64,000 nt of DNA from the NCBI GenBank assembly GCA_903867305.1, contig CAIPQU010000053.1, forward strand, positions 20,235 through 84,234. The letters are read 5' to 3'. This stretch comes from an uncultured beta proteobacterium (GTDB lineage Bacteria; Pseudomonadota; Gammaproteobacteria; Burkholderiales; Burkholderiaceae). Of this stretch, positions 36,873 through 46,364 are shown in pieces; positions within the stretch are counted from its first letter, which is position 1, and every line of letters starts with the position of its first letter. A program made the position numbers and the translations under genes. The notes beneath the pieces were generated by a model. The model saw only the letters and a program-made list of their open reading frames with translations, was not told the DNA's origin and did not search any database.

Positions 36873-37514
36873 ATGAATATGAACACAATCTATATTGATA
36901 AGCCAAAAGAAATTATTTATATCGTCGATGACGATGAAGCTGTCAGAGATTCTCTTAGTTGGCTTTTGGAAAGCAATGGTTACCTTGTAAAATGCTTTAG
37001 TAGTGCTGAACGCTTTTTGCAAGCAGTCATGGGATCTGATCGTGAAGTTACCTCTTGCGCTATTCTTGATGTCAGAATGCCGGGTGTGTCAGGCCTTGAG
37101 CTACAAGAACATCTGATTGCAGAATCTATTCCCATGCCGATTGCCTTTATTACGGGACATGGAGACGTTTCCATGGCTGTAACCACCATGAAAAAAGGTG
37201 CTGTAGATTTTATTGAAAAACCCTTTAAAGAAAATGAGCTACATACGCTCGTTGAAAAAATGCTTGTTACCGCGAGAGATTCTTACAGAATAGCTTCTCA
37301 GCAAAAAAGTAACCAAAGTCTTTTATCAAAACTCACTAGCAGAGAACGTCAAGTTCTCGAACGGATCGTAGCAGGTCGCCTTAATAAACAAATTGCTGAT
37401 GACTTAACCATTTCGATCAAAACCGTCGAAGCACACCGTGCGAATATCATGGAAAAACTCAATGTAAGTACCGTCGCTGATCTGTTGCGATTAGCACTTT
37501 CTGAAAAACCTTAA
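36873..37514 (+). CDS. LuxR/FixJ-type response regulator
   Basis: A 213-residue regulator with an N-terminal receiver (DDDEAVRDSLSWLLESNG, phospho-acceptor in CAILDVRMPG, Lys in FIEKPFKENE) and a C-terminal LuxR helix-turn-helix (LTSRERQVLERIVAGRLNKQIADDLTISIKTVEAHRANIMEKL). It belongs to the FixJ/TodT/TtrR group. It is expected to be phosphorylated by the kinase encoded upstream. An alternative ATG lies two codons downstream. It ends 8 bp before folD. Confidence 0.93.
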   Translation: MNMNTIYIDKPKEIIYIVDDDEAVRDSLSWLLESNGYLVKCFSSAERFLQAVMGSDREVTSCAILDVRMPGVSGLELQEHLIAESIPMPIAFITGHGDVSMAVTTMKKGAVDFIEKPFKENELHTLVEKMLVTARDSYRIASQQKSNQSLLSKLTSRERQVLERIVAGRLNKQIADDLTISIKTVEAHRANIMEKLNVSTVADLLRLALSEKP

Positions 37515-37522
37515 TCTAATCT

Positions 37523-38374
37523 ATGCCCGCAAAATTACTGGACGGTAATCTTCTTTCGCGCCAACTTCGTACTGAAATTGCTACGGCTAGCGCGCTTCTC
37601 GCTGCCAAAGGAACAAAACCAGGATTGGCCGTGATCCTTGTCGGTGAAAATCCTGCTAGTGAAGTCTATGTTCGTAATAAAGTCAAAGCCTGCCAAGACA
37701 CCAATATTTATTCTGAACTGATTCGACTGCCCGTAACCGTATCTGAAGAAGAGCTCTTACTGCAGATTAGTGCTCTGAATGATAATCCCAAAATACACGG
37801 TATTTTGGTACAACTTCCTCTGCCTAAGCAAATTGATAGTCACCGCGTGATTGAGTCGATTGCTCCTATGAAAGATGTCGATGGTTTTCATGTTGCAAAT
37901 GCTGGTGCACTGATGACGGGTAAACCACTTTTCAAACCCTGCACTCCCTATGGCTGCATGAAAATGCTCGAAAGCATCGACTACCCGATTCGTGGATCAC
38001 GAGCTGTTATTGTGGGCGCCTCGAATATCGTAGGTAAACCCATGGCCATGTTGCTTTTACAAGCCGGTGCAACGATCACAATTTGTAATAGTAAAACAAA
38101 AGATATCGCCGCTCATACAAAAGAAGCCGATATCCTTGTAGTCGCAACAGGTATCCCTAAAATGATCACTGCAAATATGGTCAAACCAGGAGCTGTTGTG
38201 ATTGATGTTGGTATCAACCGATTACCCGATGGAAAACTCTGTGGGGATGTCGATTTTGATGGCGTTAAATACGTCGCTGGCTGGATCTCTCCTGTTCCTG
38301 GGGGCGTTGGACCAATGACGATCACGATGTTATTACAAAATACATTAGAAGCAGCAAACCACTTTCATCATTAA
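37523..38374 (+). CDS. folD: Bifunctional methylenetetrahydrofolate dehydrogenase/cyclohydrolase
   Basis: A 283-residue enzyme interconverting methylene-, methenyl- and formyl-tetrahydrofolate. The catalytic Tyr and Lys lie in [13 protein letters not shown], folate-binding residues in [13 protein letters not shown], and NADP binding in [35 protein letters not shown] ends the family pattern. It follows the response regulator by 8 bp and precedes prlC by 12 bp. Confidence 0.97.
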   Translation: MPAKLLDGNLLSRQLRTEIATASALLAAKGTKPGLAVILVGENPASEVYVRNKVKACQDTNIYSELIRLPVTVSEEELLLQISALNDNPKIHGILVQLPLPKQIDSHRVIESIAPMKDVDGFHVANAGALMTGKPLFKPCTPYGCMKMLESIDYPIRGSRAVIVGASNIVGKPMAMLLLQAGATITICNSKTKDIAAHTKEADILVVATGIPKMITANMVKPGAVVIDVGINRLPDGKLCGDVDFDGVKYVAGWISPVPGGVGPMTITMLLQNTLEAANHFHH

Positions 38375-38386
38375 GAAATTTACCCT

Positions 38387-40498
38387 ATGAGCAATCCCTT
38401 ATTAGACATGGGTCATGATCTACCCAATTATGCCGCCATTGAAGCAAACCATATCGAAGAAGCTATGAGTGTACTGCTTAAGAAAGCGTACTCGGCACTT
38501 GATGATGCCGTGGCACTAGATACTCATCCACAATGGGATAACCTCATTACGCCCTTAGAAATCGCTAACCAAGCGCTGGGGAGAACCTGGGGTGTCGTGA
38601 ACCATTTAACCAGTGTGGCAGATAATCCAAAACTACGCGCAGCGCACGCTAAAATGCTTCCTGAAGTGACCGCTTATAGCAGTTCCTTTGAACAAAACTT
38701 AGCGCTTTTTCAACACTATAAAGAACTCAAAAATTCGCCTGAATGGCAGCGTTTATCCAAGGCTCAGCAAACCGTGATTGATCATTCTATCCGGGACTTC
38801 CAATTGGGCGGAGCCGAACTCCCTGAAGAGATCAAGCCACAATTTGCAAAAATCTCTGAAGATTTGGCCAACCTGACGAAAACATTTTCAGATCACGTAC
38901 TCGATGCTACCGATGCCTATGTTCATATTGTTAAAAATGAGTCAGACCTCCAAGGCTTGCCAGAAGATGTATTATTAGCAGCGAAAGAATTAGCCACAAA
39001 TCATCAAGAGACTGGCTGGGCCTTTAGCTTAAAATTTCCATCCTACTTTCCAGTTCAACAGCTTGCCCAAAATCGTCAACTTCGAAAAACTCTCTACCAA
39101 GCCTACGTGACCCGAGCCTCAGAACTCGCCGTAACATACGCTAATGGAAAAACAGATTGGGATAATCGTCAAATTGCGCTAGATATTCTGCGTTTGCGTC
39201 ATGAAGAAGCAACTTTATTAGGTATTGAGAATTATGCAGCTCTGAGCCTAGTTCCAAAAATGGCTGGCTCTGTCAGCGAGGTAAGGTCGTTTTTGCAAGA
39301 ATTTGCAAAACGGGCTCATCCAAGTGCACTCAAGGATTTAGAGGAACTCCAAGCATTTAGCAAGACTGAATTAGGACTTGATCACCTTGCGGCATGGGAT
39401 ATTAGTTTTGCCTCTGAAAAATTAAAGCAGGCAAAATACCTTTTTTCTGAAAACGAGGTCAAACAATACTTCCCAATTGACTCTGTTTTAAGTGGCTTGT
39501 TTCATGTGATTCAAACCATCTTTCAGGTAAAAATTGAAGCTGCAGAGTTACCAGTCTGGCATGCAGATGTAAAGTCTTTTAGCGTCAAAAATGATCAATC
39601 AGAAGTGATTGCCCATTTTTATCTGGATGCATATGCCCGGAATGGTAAACGCGGTGGCGCTTGGATGGATGATGCTCGGGGTCGGATGAAGTATGAAGAT
39701 GGAACATTACAAACTCCAGTTGCTTATCTCGTTTGTAACTTTCCAGCACCAACGACCTTAGAAGATGGATCTATCCGCCCTGCAACGATTAGCCATGATG
39801 ATGTGATTACCCTCTTCCACGAATTTGGGCATGGTCTGCATCACATGTTAACCAAAGTCGATACTTTAGGCGTTTCTGGCATTAACGGTGTTGAATGGGA
39901 TGCAGTCGAATTACCAAGCCAATTTATGGAAAATTTTTGCTGGGACTTTGAGGTTATCCAAAGACTATCTTGCCATATCGAAACGAAAGAAAAGTTACCT
40001 GTAGAACTCTTCAATAAAATGCTGGCAGCGAAAAACTTCCAAAATGGTTTATTCACTTTACGCCAAGTTGTTCTCGCTAGTTTTGATTGGGAATTACATT
40101 CGAGCTTTGATGCAAAAAATGCTCAGCCCGACGATATTCTGAAATTATCACAAAACATCAATGATCAAATTCATGTCATTCCACAAGCAGCAATCTCGAG
40201 ATGGCCAAATACCTTCAGCCATATTTTTGCAGGTGGCTATGCTGCCGGTTATTACAGTTATAAATGGGCGGAAGTATTGTCGGCAGATGCCTTTGCGGCG
40301 TTCGAAGAAAAAGCTGCTGACTTTGGCTCCATTCTGAATCCCGCAGTTGGCATTGTGTATCGGAAAAACATTCTGGAGGTTGGCGGTAGCCGCCCAGCCG
40401 CTGAATCCTTCAAAGCCTTTCGTGGAAGAGCCCCTTCAATTGATGCTTTGCTTCGACATGGTGGCCTAAGCTCAGAAGACTCTGCCATCAATGTCTGA
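38387..40498 (+). CDS. prlC: Oligopeptidase A (M3 metallopeptidase)
   Basis: A 703-residue zinc oligopeptidase. The active site is LFHEFGHGLHHML (HExxH, with the third ligand further on in EWDAVELPSQFMENF). It is cytosolic and degrades peptides, including cleaved signal peptides. The length matches family norms. The stop overlaps the xthA start by 8 bp, indicating coupling. It is in the transcription unit that starts with the sensor kinase. Confidence 0.95.
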   Translation: MSNPLLDMGHDLPNYAAIEANHIEEAMSVLLKKAYSALDDAVALDTHPQWDNLITPLEIANQALGRTWGVVNHLTSVADNPKLRAAHAKMLPEVTAYSSSFEQNLALFQHYKELKNSPEWQRLSKAQQTVIDHSIRDFQLGGAELPEEIKPQFAKISEDLANLTKTFSDHVLDATDAYVHIVKNESDLQGLPEDVLLAAKELATNHQETGWAFSLKFPSYFPVQQLAQNRQLRKTLYQAYVTRASELAVTYANGKTDWDNRQIALDILRLRHEEATLLGIENYAALSLVPKMAGSVSEVRSFLQEFAKRAHPSALKDLEELQAFSKTELGLDHLAAWDISFASEKLKQAKYLFSENEVKQYFPIDSVLSGLFHVIQTIFQVKIEAAELPVWHADVKSFSVKNDQSEVIAHFYLDAYARNGKRGGAWMDDARGRMKYEDGTLQTPVAYLVCNFPAPTTLEDGSIRPATISHDDVITLFHEFGHGLHHMLTKVDTLGVSGINGVEWDAVELPSQFMENFCWDFEVIQRLSCHIETKEKLPVELFNKMLAAKNFQNGLFTLRQVVLASFDWELHSSFDAKNAQPDDILKLSQNINDQIHVIPQAAISRWPNTFSHIFAGGYAAGYYSYKWAEVLSADAFAAFEEKAADFGSILNPAVGIVYRKNILEVGGSRPAAESFKAFRGRAPSIDALLRHGGLSSEDSAINV

Positions 40499-41351
40499 AT
40501 TACGGATCGCTACATGGAATGTGAACTCACTAAAAGTGAGACTGCCACATTTACTTAAATGGTTAGAGGCTTGCCAAAAAAACCAACAAACGATTGATGT
40601 CCTCGGACTTCAAGAGTTAAAACTCACAGATGATAAGTTTCCGGTCGAGGAACTTGCTCGAGCAGGCTATCTCAGTTTGTTTATGGGCCAAAAAACGTAT
40701 AACGGTGTTGCAGTTTTAGTCCGACAAGCTTCGCTGACCCATCTCAATCAAGATGTCGATACTGCTTTTTTGCAAGTTCAAAAGAATATTCCCGGATTTG
40801 TGGATGATCAACAGCGCTTACTAGCAACGACCCTCCACTTTAAACAAACCCAACCAATCCGCATCATCTGTGGATACTTCCCGAATGGGCAAGCACCTGG
40901 GACTGAAAAATTTGACTATAAATTAAAGTGGTTAGAAGCGCTCCATCAATTTGTAATAACCGAACTCCAGCATCATCCGAGACTCGTTCTTCTTGGTGAC
41001 TACAACATTGCCCCACAGGATGAGGATGTCCACGATCCAGCAGCTTGGGTTGGTCAGAACCTGGTGTCAGAGCCCGAGCGTGGCTTCTTTCAATCTTTTT
41101 TAGGGCTAGGGTTAATTGATAGCTTCAGAATGTTTACACAAGCACCTAAAATATTTAGTTGGTGGGACTATCGAATGATGGGTTTTCGCAGGAATGCAGG
41201 TATGAGAATTGATCATTTACTGATCTCGCCAGCACTCAAAGCAATTTGTAGTGCCTGCCACGTGGATAAAGAACCTCGTAAATGGGAGCAGCCTTCTGAT
41301 CATGCTCCCGTAGTCATTACTTTAACCCAAGAAGAGTCAGTCAATCCCTAG
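40491..41351 (+). CDS. xthA: Exodeoxyribonuclease III (AP endonuclease)
   Basis: A 286-residue ExoIII-family AP endonuclease for base-excision repair. Motifs are RIATWNVNSLKVRLPHLLKWL, VLGLQELKL with the metal Glu, LLGDYNIAPQDEDVHDP, and the terminal SDHAPVVITL carrying the catalytic His. The C-terminus overlaps the convergent ntrC end by 15 bp. It is the last gene of the sensor-folD-prlC unit. Confidence 0.94.
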   Translation: MSELRIATWNVNSLKVRLPHLLKWLEACQKNQQTIDVLGLQELKLTDDKFPVEELARAGYLSLFMGQKTYNGVAVLVRQASLTHLNQDVDTAFLQVQKNIPGFVDDQQRLLATTLHFKQTQPIRIICGYFPNGQAPGTEKFDYKLKWLEALHQFVITELQHHPRLVLLGDYNIAPQDEDVHDPAAWVGQNLVSEPERGFFQSFLGLGLIDSFRMFTQAPKIFSWWDYRMMGFRRNAGMRIDHLLISPALKAICSACHVDKEPRKWEQPSDHAPVVITLTQEESVNP

Positions 41352-42845
41352 CTCTTGTAGTTTTCGAGTAATCGTATTACGCCCAATTCCGAGACGCTCA
41401 GCAGCCACCACCTTTCGACCACGGGTGATCTCTAGAGCTGCTTCAATTACTGCTTTTTCAAAAACATGGTGTAGTTCTTGATAAACATTTTCACGTCCAT
41501 CCTCTAACATTTTCTTCGCAATATTCTTTAGCTGACTATCCCAATTACCTGATTTTAATGAATTATTTCCTTGCTGAGATTGCAGATCCCGGTTCAGGTT
41601 GGGAATCAATGTCGAGGACTGATTCACTATCCCACTGTGAGATAAGACAGTTTGAGCCGCTAAAGGTGGATAAGTAAGGTCTTTGGGTAAATCACGTACC
41701 TCAATCTCAGGGTTCGAAATCATCACGGTTAACCAATGACAAATACTCTGTAACTGCCTGACATTTCCAGGATAAGGTAGCTGAGATAAAACATCCAAGG
41801 TTTCTGGTTTGATAATCTTGGGCTTAACATTCAACTGGCTAGCACTTCGTGCCAAGAAATGCTGTGCCAAAATAGCAATATCTTCGGCACGATCCCGCAA
41901 TGCTGGCAATCGTAAACGGATCACATTTAAACGATGAAATAAATCCTCTCTAAAGCTACCATTCGCCACCAATTGCTCTAAATTCTGATAGCTTGAGGCA
42001 ATGATCCTGACATTCGACCTGAGCTGTTCAGAACCTCCCAATCGATAAAACTTACCATCCTCAAGCAGTTGCAAAAGAGAGCTTTGCAAAGATAGTGGCA
42101 TATCTCCAACTTCATCCAAGAATAAAGTACCACCATCGGCCATCTCAAAAAGACCACGCTTCATCGTTGCCGCATTAATAAAGGCGCCACGCTCATAACC
42201 AAAGAGTTCTGCTTCAATGAGATCTTTCGGTGTTGACGCCAAATGTAATTCAACAAAAGGCGCACTGGCTCTTGCACCATGACGGTGCAAAGCTTTCGCC
42301 ACCAACTCTTTTCCAGTACCTGATTCACCAGTAATTAAGACAGTAGCGTTGGAGTTCGACAAACGACCGACAGCACGAAACACTTCTTGCATGGCTGGTG
42401 CCTGACCAATTAACTCAGGAGCTATATTGCTAGATCGAGAACCTGTGCTAGGCGCGAATTGTGTCTTAATGACCTCCGCACTTTTACTCTCATCAATCGC
42501 ACGATGCAATATTTGCATGACATTGGCAATGTCAAACGGCTTTGTAATATATTCAAACGCACCGCCCTGAAAAGAGGCAACGGCAGAATCCATATCAGAA
42601 TAGGCCGTCATAACAATGACGGGCAGTTTCGGGTGGTCTTGTTTAATTTGTTGCAGTAGATGAATACCATTGCCTTTTGGCATGCGAATATCAGAAATGA
42701 CCACTTGGGGCATTTCTTTTTCAAAAGCATCTAGTACATCATTCGGATTAGAGAAACTTTTAAAAGGAATCATTTCTCTGGTTAAAGATTTTTCTAGCAC
42801 CCAACGTATGGACTGATCGTCATCCACAATCCAAACAGATTTCAT
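41337..42845 (-). CDS. ntrC: NtrC nitrogen response regulator with degenerate GAFTGA loop
   Basis: A 502-residue AAA+ regulator. The receiver domain (DDDQSIRW, phospho-Asp52 in ISDIRMPKGNG), the AAA+ domain (Walker A GESGTGKE; Walker B GGTLFLDEVGDMP) and a Fis-type helix-turn-helix (RGRKVVAAERLGIGRNTITRKL) are intact. The L1 loop that contacts sigma54, normally GAFTGA, reads GAFINA (residues 220-225, 42171-42188). Thr and the second Gly are both replaced. Rhodobacter capsulatus NtrC, which lacks this motif, is known to work with the housekeeping sigma factor. A linker around residues 405-440 is Ser/Gln/Asn-rich. Translation overlaps ntrB. Confidence 0.95.
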   Translation of the reverse strand: MKSVWIVDDDQSIRWVLEKSLTREMIPFKSFSNPNDVLDAFEKEMPQVVISDIRMPKGNGIHLLQQIKQDHPKLPVIVMTAYSDMDSAVASFQGGAFEYITKPFDIANVMQILHRAIDESKSAEVIKTQFAPSTGSRSSNIAPELIGQAPAMQEVFRAVGRLSNSNATVLITGESGTGKELVAKALHRHGARASAPFVELHLASTPKDLIEAELFGYERGAFINAATMKRGLFEMADGGTLFLDEVGDMPLSLQSSLLQLLEDGKFYRLGGSEQLRSNVRIIASSYQNLEQLVANGSFREDLFHRLNVIRLRLPALRDRAEDIAILAQHFLARSASQLNVKPKIIKPETLDVLSQLPYPGNVRQLQSICHWLTVMISNPEIEVRDLPKDLTYPPLAAQTVLSHSGIVNQSSTLIPNLNRDLQSQQGNNSLKSGNWDSQLKNIAKKMLEDGRENVYQELHHVFEKAVIEAALEITRGRKVVAAERLGIGRNTITRKLQELGID

Positions 42846-43996
42846 AATTCTCCTAAAGGTTCAGTGATATTCAAATTATCACTAGTTGTATATGGAATTT
42901 GAACATGAAAATCTGTCCGTTCTGGTTCACTTTGCACACTTATGAAGCCTCCATGCATCTGAATGAACGATTGTGCAAGCGTAAGCCCCAGTCCGCTTCC
43001 AGATGCACGCCCCGAAACTAGGGGTAAAAAAATGTGATCAATAATTTCAACAGGTATTCCTGGACCGTTATCGATGACATGAATATTGAGGGCTAACTTA
43101 AAGCGTTTTTTTGCGATGGTCACATTTCGAGAAATGCTGGTCTGCAACTGAATCTTTGCATCCCCCGCCTGGCGACGATCTTCTAAAATTTGCGCCGCAT
43201 TATGCACAATATTCAGAAGTGCTTGAATTAAAAGCTCTTTATCACCAATAATTTCCGGCAGACTCACATCATAAAATCGAGTAATCGCCAGTCCAGCTGG
43301 GAATTCTGCCAAGACAACGCTTCGAACACGTTCTAAAACCTCATGAATATTAACCTCACTAATGACTTTTTGACGCTTGTGAGGGGCCAATAAACGATCG
43401 ACCAAGGTCTGTAAACGGTCGACCTCCTTAATCATGACCTTCGTATACTCCTTTAAGGCTGGATCCGGCAATTCATAATCTAATAATTGTGCTGCGCCAC
43501 GAATACCTCCTAAGGGGTTCTTAATCTCGTGAGCTAAATTCCGCATGAGGTCTTTATTGGCGCGGGCTTGAAGAATTAAACGCTCTTCTCTAGCCGTTTT
43601 GGTTTGTTGTGCGATTTCAAACCACTCAAAAACCATTAAATCAGAGCCTTCGAGAGCCGCTAAGGTCACATAGGCCAAAAATTCTTTTTGATCAGGACGA
43701 AGTGGTCCTTGGTACAAGAACATATCAATCCGTTGCGTTGCTGATTCACTCGTGCATTTCGCAAGCATTGCCTCTAGATTTTGATGCTCCCCAAAAACGT
43801 CTTTTAACTCATATCCAACGAGTAACTTTCGTGATAACTTTAGAGAAAATTCAGCCGCTGTATTGGCATAGATGATTGTTCCCGTGATGCGGTCAAGCAA
43901 CAACATCGAATTCGGCATTTGGTCTAATGCGTCACTAGGATTAAAAAGGGCAGCCGAAGCCGCCCTAGTTTTAAACATGCGCATGGGCGCTAACAT
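42842..43996 (-). CDS. ntrB: NtrB nitrogen sensor histidine kinase
   Basis: A 384-residue cytosolic kinase/phosphatase acting on NtrC under control of PII. The N-terminal PAS domain (about 20-140, PNSMLLLDRITGTIIYANTAAE) precedes HisKA (LAHEIKNPLGGIRGAAQLL) and the ATPase (NIVHNAAQIL, DNGPGIP, SGLGLTLAQSFIQMHGG). There is no membrane helix, as expected for NtrB. The start at 43996 is five bases after the glnA stop; in-frame ATGs lie 12 and 18 bases further. The end overlaps ntrC by 4 bp. Confidence 0.95.
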   Translation of the reverse strand: MLAPMRMFKTRAASAALFNPSDALDQMPNSMLLLDRITGTIIYANTAAEFSLKLSRKLLVGYELKDVFGEHQNLEAMLAKCTSESATQRIDMFLYQGPLRPDQKEFLAYVTLAALEGSDLMVFEWFEIAQQTKTAREERLILQARANKDLMRNLAHEIKNPLGGIRGAAQLLDYELPDPALKEYTKVMIKEVDRLQTLVDRLLAPHKRQKVISEVNIHEVLERVRSVVLAEFPAGLAITRFYDVSLPEIIGDKELLIQALLNIVHNAAQILEDRRQAGDAKIQLQTSISRNVTIAKKRFKLALNIHVIDNGPGIPVEIIDHIFLPLVSGRASGSGLGLTLAQSFIQMHGGFISVQSEPERTDFHVQIPYTTSDNLNITEPLGEL

Positions 43997-44001
43997 CCAT
44001 A

Positions 44002-45417
44002 TTAGAGTGAGTAATACATATCAAACTCAATTGGGTGAGTTGTCATACGGAAACGTGTGACCTCTTCCATCTTGAGAGAAATATAAGCATCAATCATCGT
44101 GTCAGTAAATACACCACCACGCGTTAAGAACTCACGATCCTTATCCAAATACTCTAAAGCTTGATCCAAACTACTGCAAACTGTTGGGATCTTCGCATCT
44201 TCTTCTGGGGTTAAGTCATAGAGGTTCTTATCTGCTGCTTCACCTGGATGAATCTTGTTTTGCACACCGTCAAGGCCAGCCATTAATAATGCTGAAAAGG
44301 CTAAGTATGGGTTTGCTAATGGATCAGGAAAGCGTGTCTCAATACGACGGCCTTTTGGATTAGCCACGTAAGGAATACGGATTGAAGCTGAACGATTACG
44401 AGCGGAGTAAGCTAATTTCACAGGTGCTTCAAATCCAGGCACTAAACGCTTATATGAGTTTGTACCAGGGTTTGTGATCGCATTTAAAGCGCGTGCATGC
44501 TTAATGATTCCACCGATGTAATATAAGGCAAACTCAGATAAGCCAGCATAACCATTACCAGCAAATAAGTTGATACCGTCTTTCCAAACAGATTGGTGGA
44601 CGTGCATACCAGAACCGTTATCACCAACTACTGGCTTAGGCATAAAGGTTGCTGTTTTTCCATAAGCATGGGCAACGTTATGAACAATATATTTCTGCAA
44701 AATTGTCCAGTCAGCACGCTGTACTAAAGTACTAAACTTTGTACCTAATTCGTTCTGTCCTTGACCCGCAACTTCGTGATGATGAACTTCAACTGGAATA
44801 CCCGCAGCCTCTAAAAGTAAACACATTTCAGAACGCATATCTTGGAATGTATCTAATGGAGCAACTGGGAAATAGCCGCCTTTTTTACCGGGACGATGAC
44901 CTGTATTACCACCTTCAAACTCTAGAGCGGATGACCATGGAGCTTCTTCAGAATCGATTTTTACAAAAGACCCTTGCATATCAGAACCCCAACGCACGCC
45001 ATCGAAGATGAAGAATTCAGGCTCTGGACCAAAATACGCTGTATCACCTAAACCAGTGCTTTTTAAATAAGCTTCACAACGTTTAGCGATGGAACGTGGA
45101 TCACGGTCGTAACCCTTACCATCAGAAGGCTCAATAACGTCACAAGTCAAAACCAAGGTTGGCTCTTCATAAAACGGATCAATATAAGCCGTCGATGCAT
45201 CAGGCATCAGGAGCATATCAGAGGCTTCAATACCCTTCCAACCAGCAATTGACGAACCATCAAAAGCATGACCGCTCTCAAATTTATCTTCATCAAAATG
45301 AGATACAGGTACTGAAACATGCTGTTCCTTACCTTTGGTATCTGTAAATCGAAAATCTACAAAAGTGATCTCTTTTTCTTTGACCAACTTCATAATGTCA
45401 GCAACGGCTTTACTCAT
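44002..45417 (-). CDS. glnA: Glutamine synthetase type I
   Basis: A 471-residue dodecameric GSI-beta enzyme that makes glutamine from glutamate, ammonia and ATP. Motifs are [22 protein letters not shown], the active-site [14 protein letters not shown], and the adenylylation site Tyr in NLYDLTPEE, so activity is expected to be controlled by covalent modification. It is the first gene of glnA-ntrB-ntrC. A palindrome matching NtrC sites lies 84 bp before its ATG. GGGGAA precedes the ATG at short distance. Confidence 0.97.
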   Translation of the reverse strand: MSKAVADIMKLVKEKEITFVDFRFTDTKGKEQHVSVPVSHFDEDKFESGHAFDGSSIAGWKGIEASDMLLMPDASTAYIDPFYEEPTLVLTCDVIEPSDGKGYDRDPRSIAKRCEAYLKSTGLGDTAYFGPEPEFFIFDGVRWGSDMQGSFVKIDSEEAPWSSALEFEGGNTGHRPGKKGGYFPVAPLDTFQDMRSEMCLLLEAAGIPVEVHHHEVAGQGQNELGTKFSTLVQRADWTILQKYIVHNVAHAYGKTATFMPKPVVGDNGSGMHVHQSVWKDGINLFAGNGYAGLSEFALYYIGGIIKHARALNAITNPGTNSYKRLVPGFEAPVKLAYSARNRSASIRIPYVANPKGRRIETRFPDPLANPYLAFSALLMAGLDGVQNKIHPGEAADKNLYDLTPEEDAKIPTVCSSLDQALEYLDKDREFLTRGGVFTDTMIDAYISLKMEEVTRFRMTTHPIEFDMYYSL

Positions 45418-45500
45418 TAAATTCCCCTAAGTCTATGTATCGAAATTAAAAAATCCTTATTCTCATTAGAACAAAACAAGGACCCACAAAATTACAAAGA

Positions 45501-45517
45501 TGCACCATTATAGTGCA
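45501..45517. promoter_or_regulatory. NtrC-type binding site upstream of glnA
   Basis: TGCACCATTATAGTGCA fits the NtrC palindrome (TGCAC-N7-GTGCA); arms TGCAC and GTGCA are perfect. On the minus strand the spacer provides TATAAT, so it could also be a -10 for sigma70, covered by NtrC. No good sigma54 -24/-12 pair (GG-N10-GC) is seen between it and glnA: the nearest is GG-N10-GT, missing the key C. The -35 is poor at every spacing tried. Confidence 0.7.
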
Positions 45518-45542
45518 ATATTGCAAAAATTCTTCTATCTAA

Positions 45543-46364
45543 CTACTTGTTAATGTCATACGTGGATGTATTAAACGCTTCAACACCCGTTCTAAGCTCC
45601 TGTAAAGCTAAATCCACAAACTCTACAGGGCCTTTGATCCCTAACTCCATATGACGCTGGGACAAAATTCCTTCCTTGGTAGGATCACCTACCGAAGGCA
45701 GACTAAATACTTTAATCTCAGGGTACTTCTTTTCAATCTCTTCCATGAGTGGCGTGATCGTCGCTTCCATAGCACCTGCAGCAATAAAGCTCTTTTCAAC
45801 GTAATCATTTTGATGAAAATACTCTTTGTAAAAAGTATCCAAAATCCAAACCATCATTGGTCCCGCCATAATTGGAAATCCTGGCGTGAAATAATGCTCC
45901 CGAATATGAAAACCAGGAATCTTGTTATAGCTGTTAGGAATAATTTGAGCCCCTTTAGGAAACTCCCCCATCCGAAGCCTTGGTAAATTGAGTGCTGAAT
46001 TAACGTCAGCTTTAATCGGATCGCCTTCAGCCATCTCCACAATTCTTTGACCAATCAACTCTTTGGCTTCTGGGTGTAACTGCAATTCAACACCCAAAGC
46101 TTTTGCAGCGCATTGACGGGTGTGGTCATCGGGGGTTGAACCGATTCCACCTGTCACAAATACCACATCTCCACTGGCAAAAGTTTGCTTTAAAGTCTCC
46201 ACAATTCGTGTGGGATCATCTCCAATATATTGTGCCCAAGCGAGTTGTAAACCTCTTTCTTTAAGAAGCTCCAACAATTTAGGCATGTGTTTATCAACTC
46301 TTTTACCAGATAAAATCTCATCCCCAATAACAATGAGTCCAATCGTTTTTGTTTGCTGCTTCAA
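45543..46364 (-). CDS. Molybdopterin-binding domain protein (CinA N-domain-like)
   Basis: A 273-residue protein with a MoaB/Mog-like MoCF_biosynth domain as in the CinA N-terminus: GLIVIGDEILSGKRVDKHMP and FVTGGIGSTPDDHTRQCAAKALG. There is no C-terminal nicotinamide-nucleotide amidase domain, so it is a stand-alone form. Many such proteins are annotated competence/damage-inducible, but their role is unclear. The start overlaps the EI24 gene by 4 bp, which makes it the last gene of a five-gene operon. No molybdenum enzyme is nearby. Confidence 0.85.
   Translation of the reverse strand: MKQQTKTIGLIVIGDEILSGKRVDKHMPKLLELLKERGLQLAWAQYIGDDPTRIVETLKQTFASGDVVFVTGGIGSTPDDHTRQCAAKALGVELQLHPEAKELIGQRIVEMAEGDPIKADVNSALNLPRLRMGEFPKGAQIIPNSYNKIPGFHIREHYFTPGFPIMAGPMMVWILDTFYKEYFHQNDYVEKSFIAAGAMEATITPLMEEIEKKYPEIKVFSLPSVGDPTKEGILSQRHMELGIKGPVEFVDLALQELRTGVEAFNTSTYDINK

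Noticed and set aside
45418..45500. A sigma54 promoter for glnA (TGGGTCC...TTTTGTT on the minus strand)
   Set aside because: The -24 GG is present, but at the correct 10-base distance the -12 element reads GT, not GC, and the flanking bases do not fit. It is not reliable.
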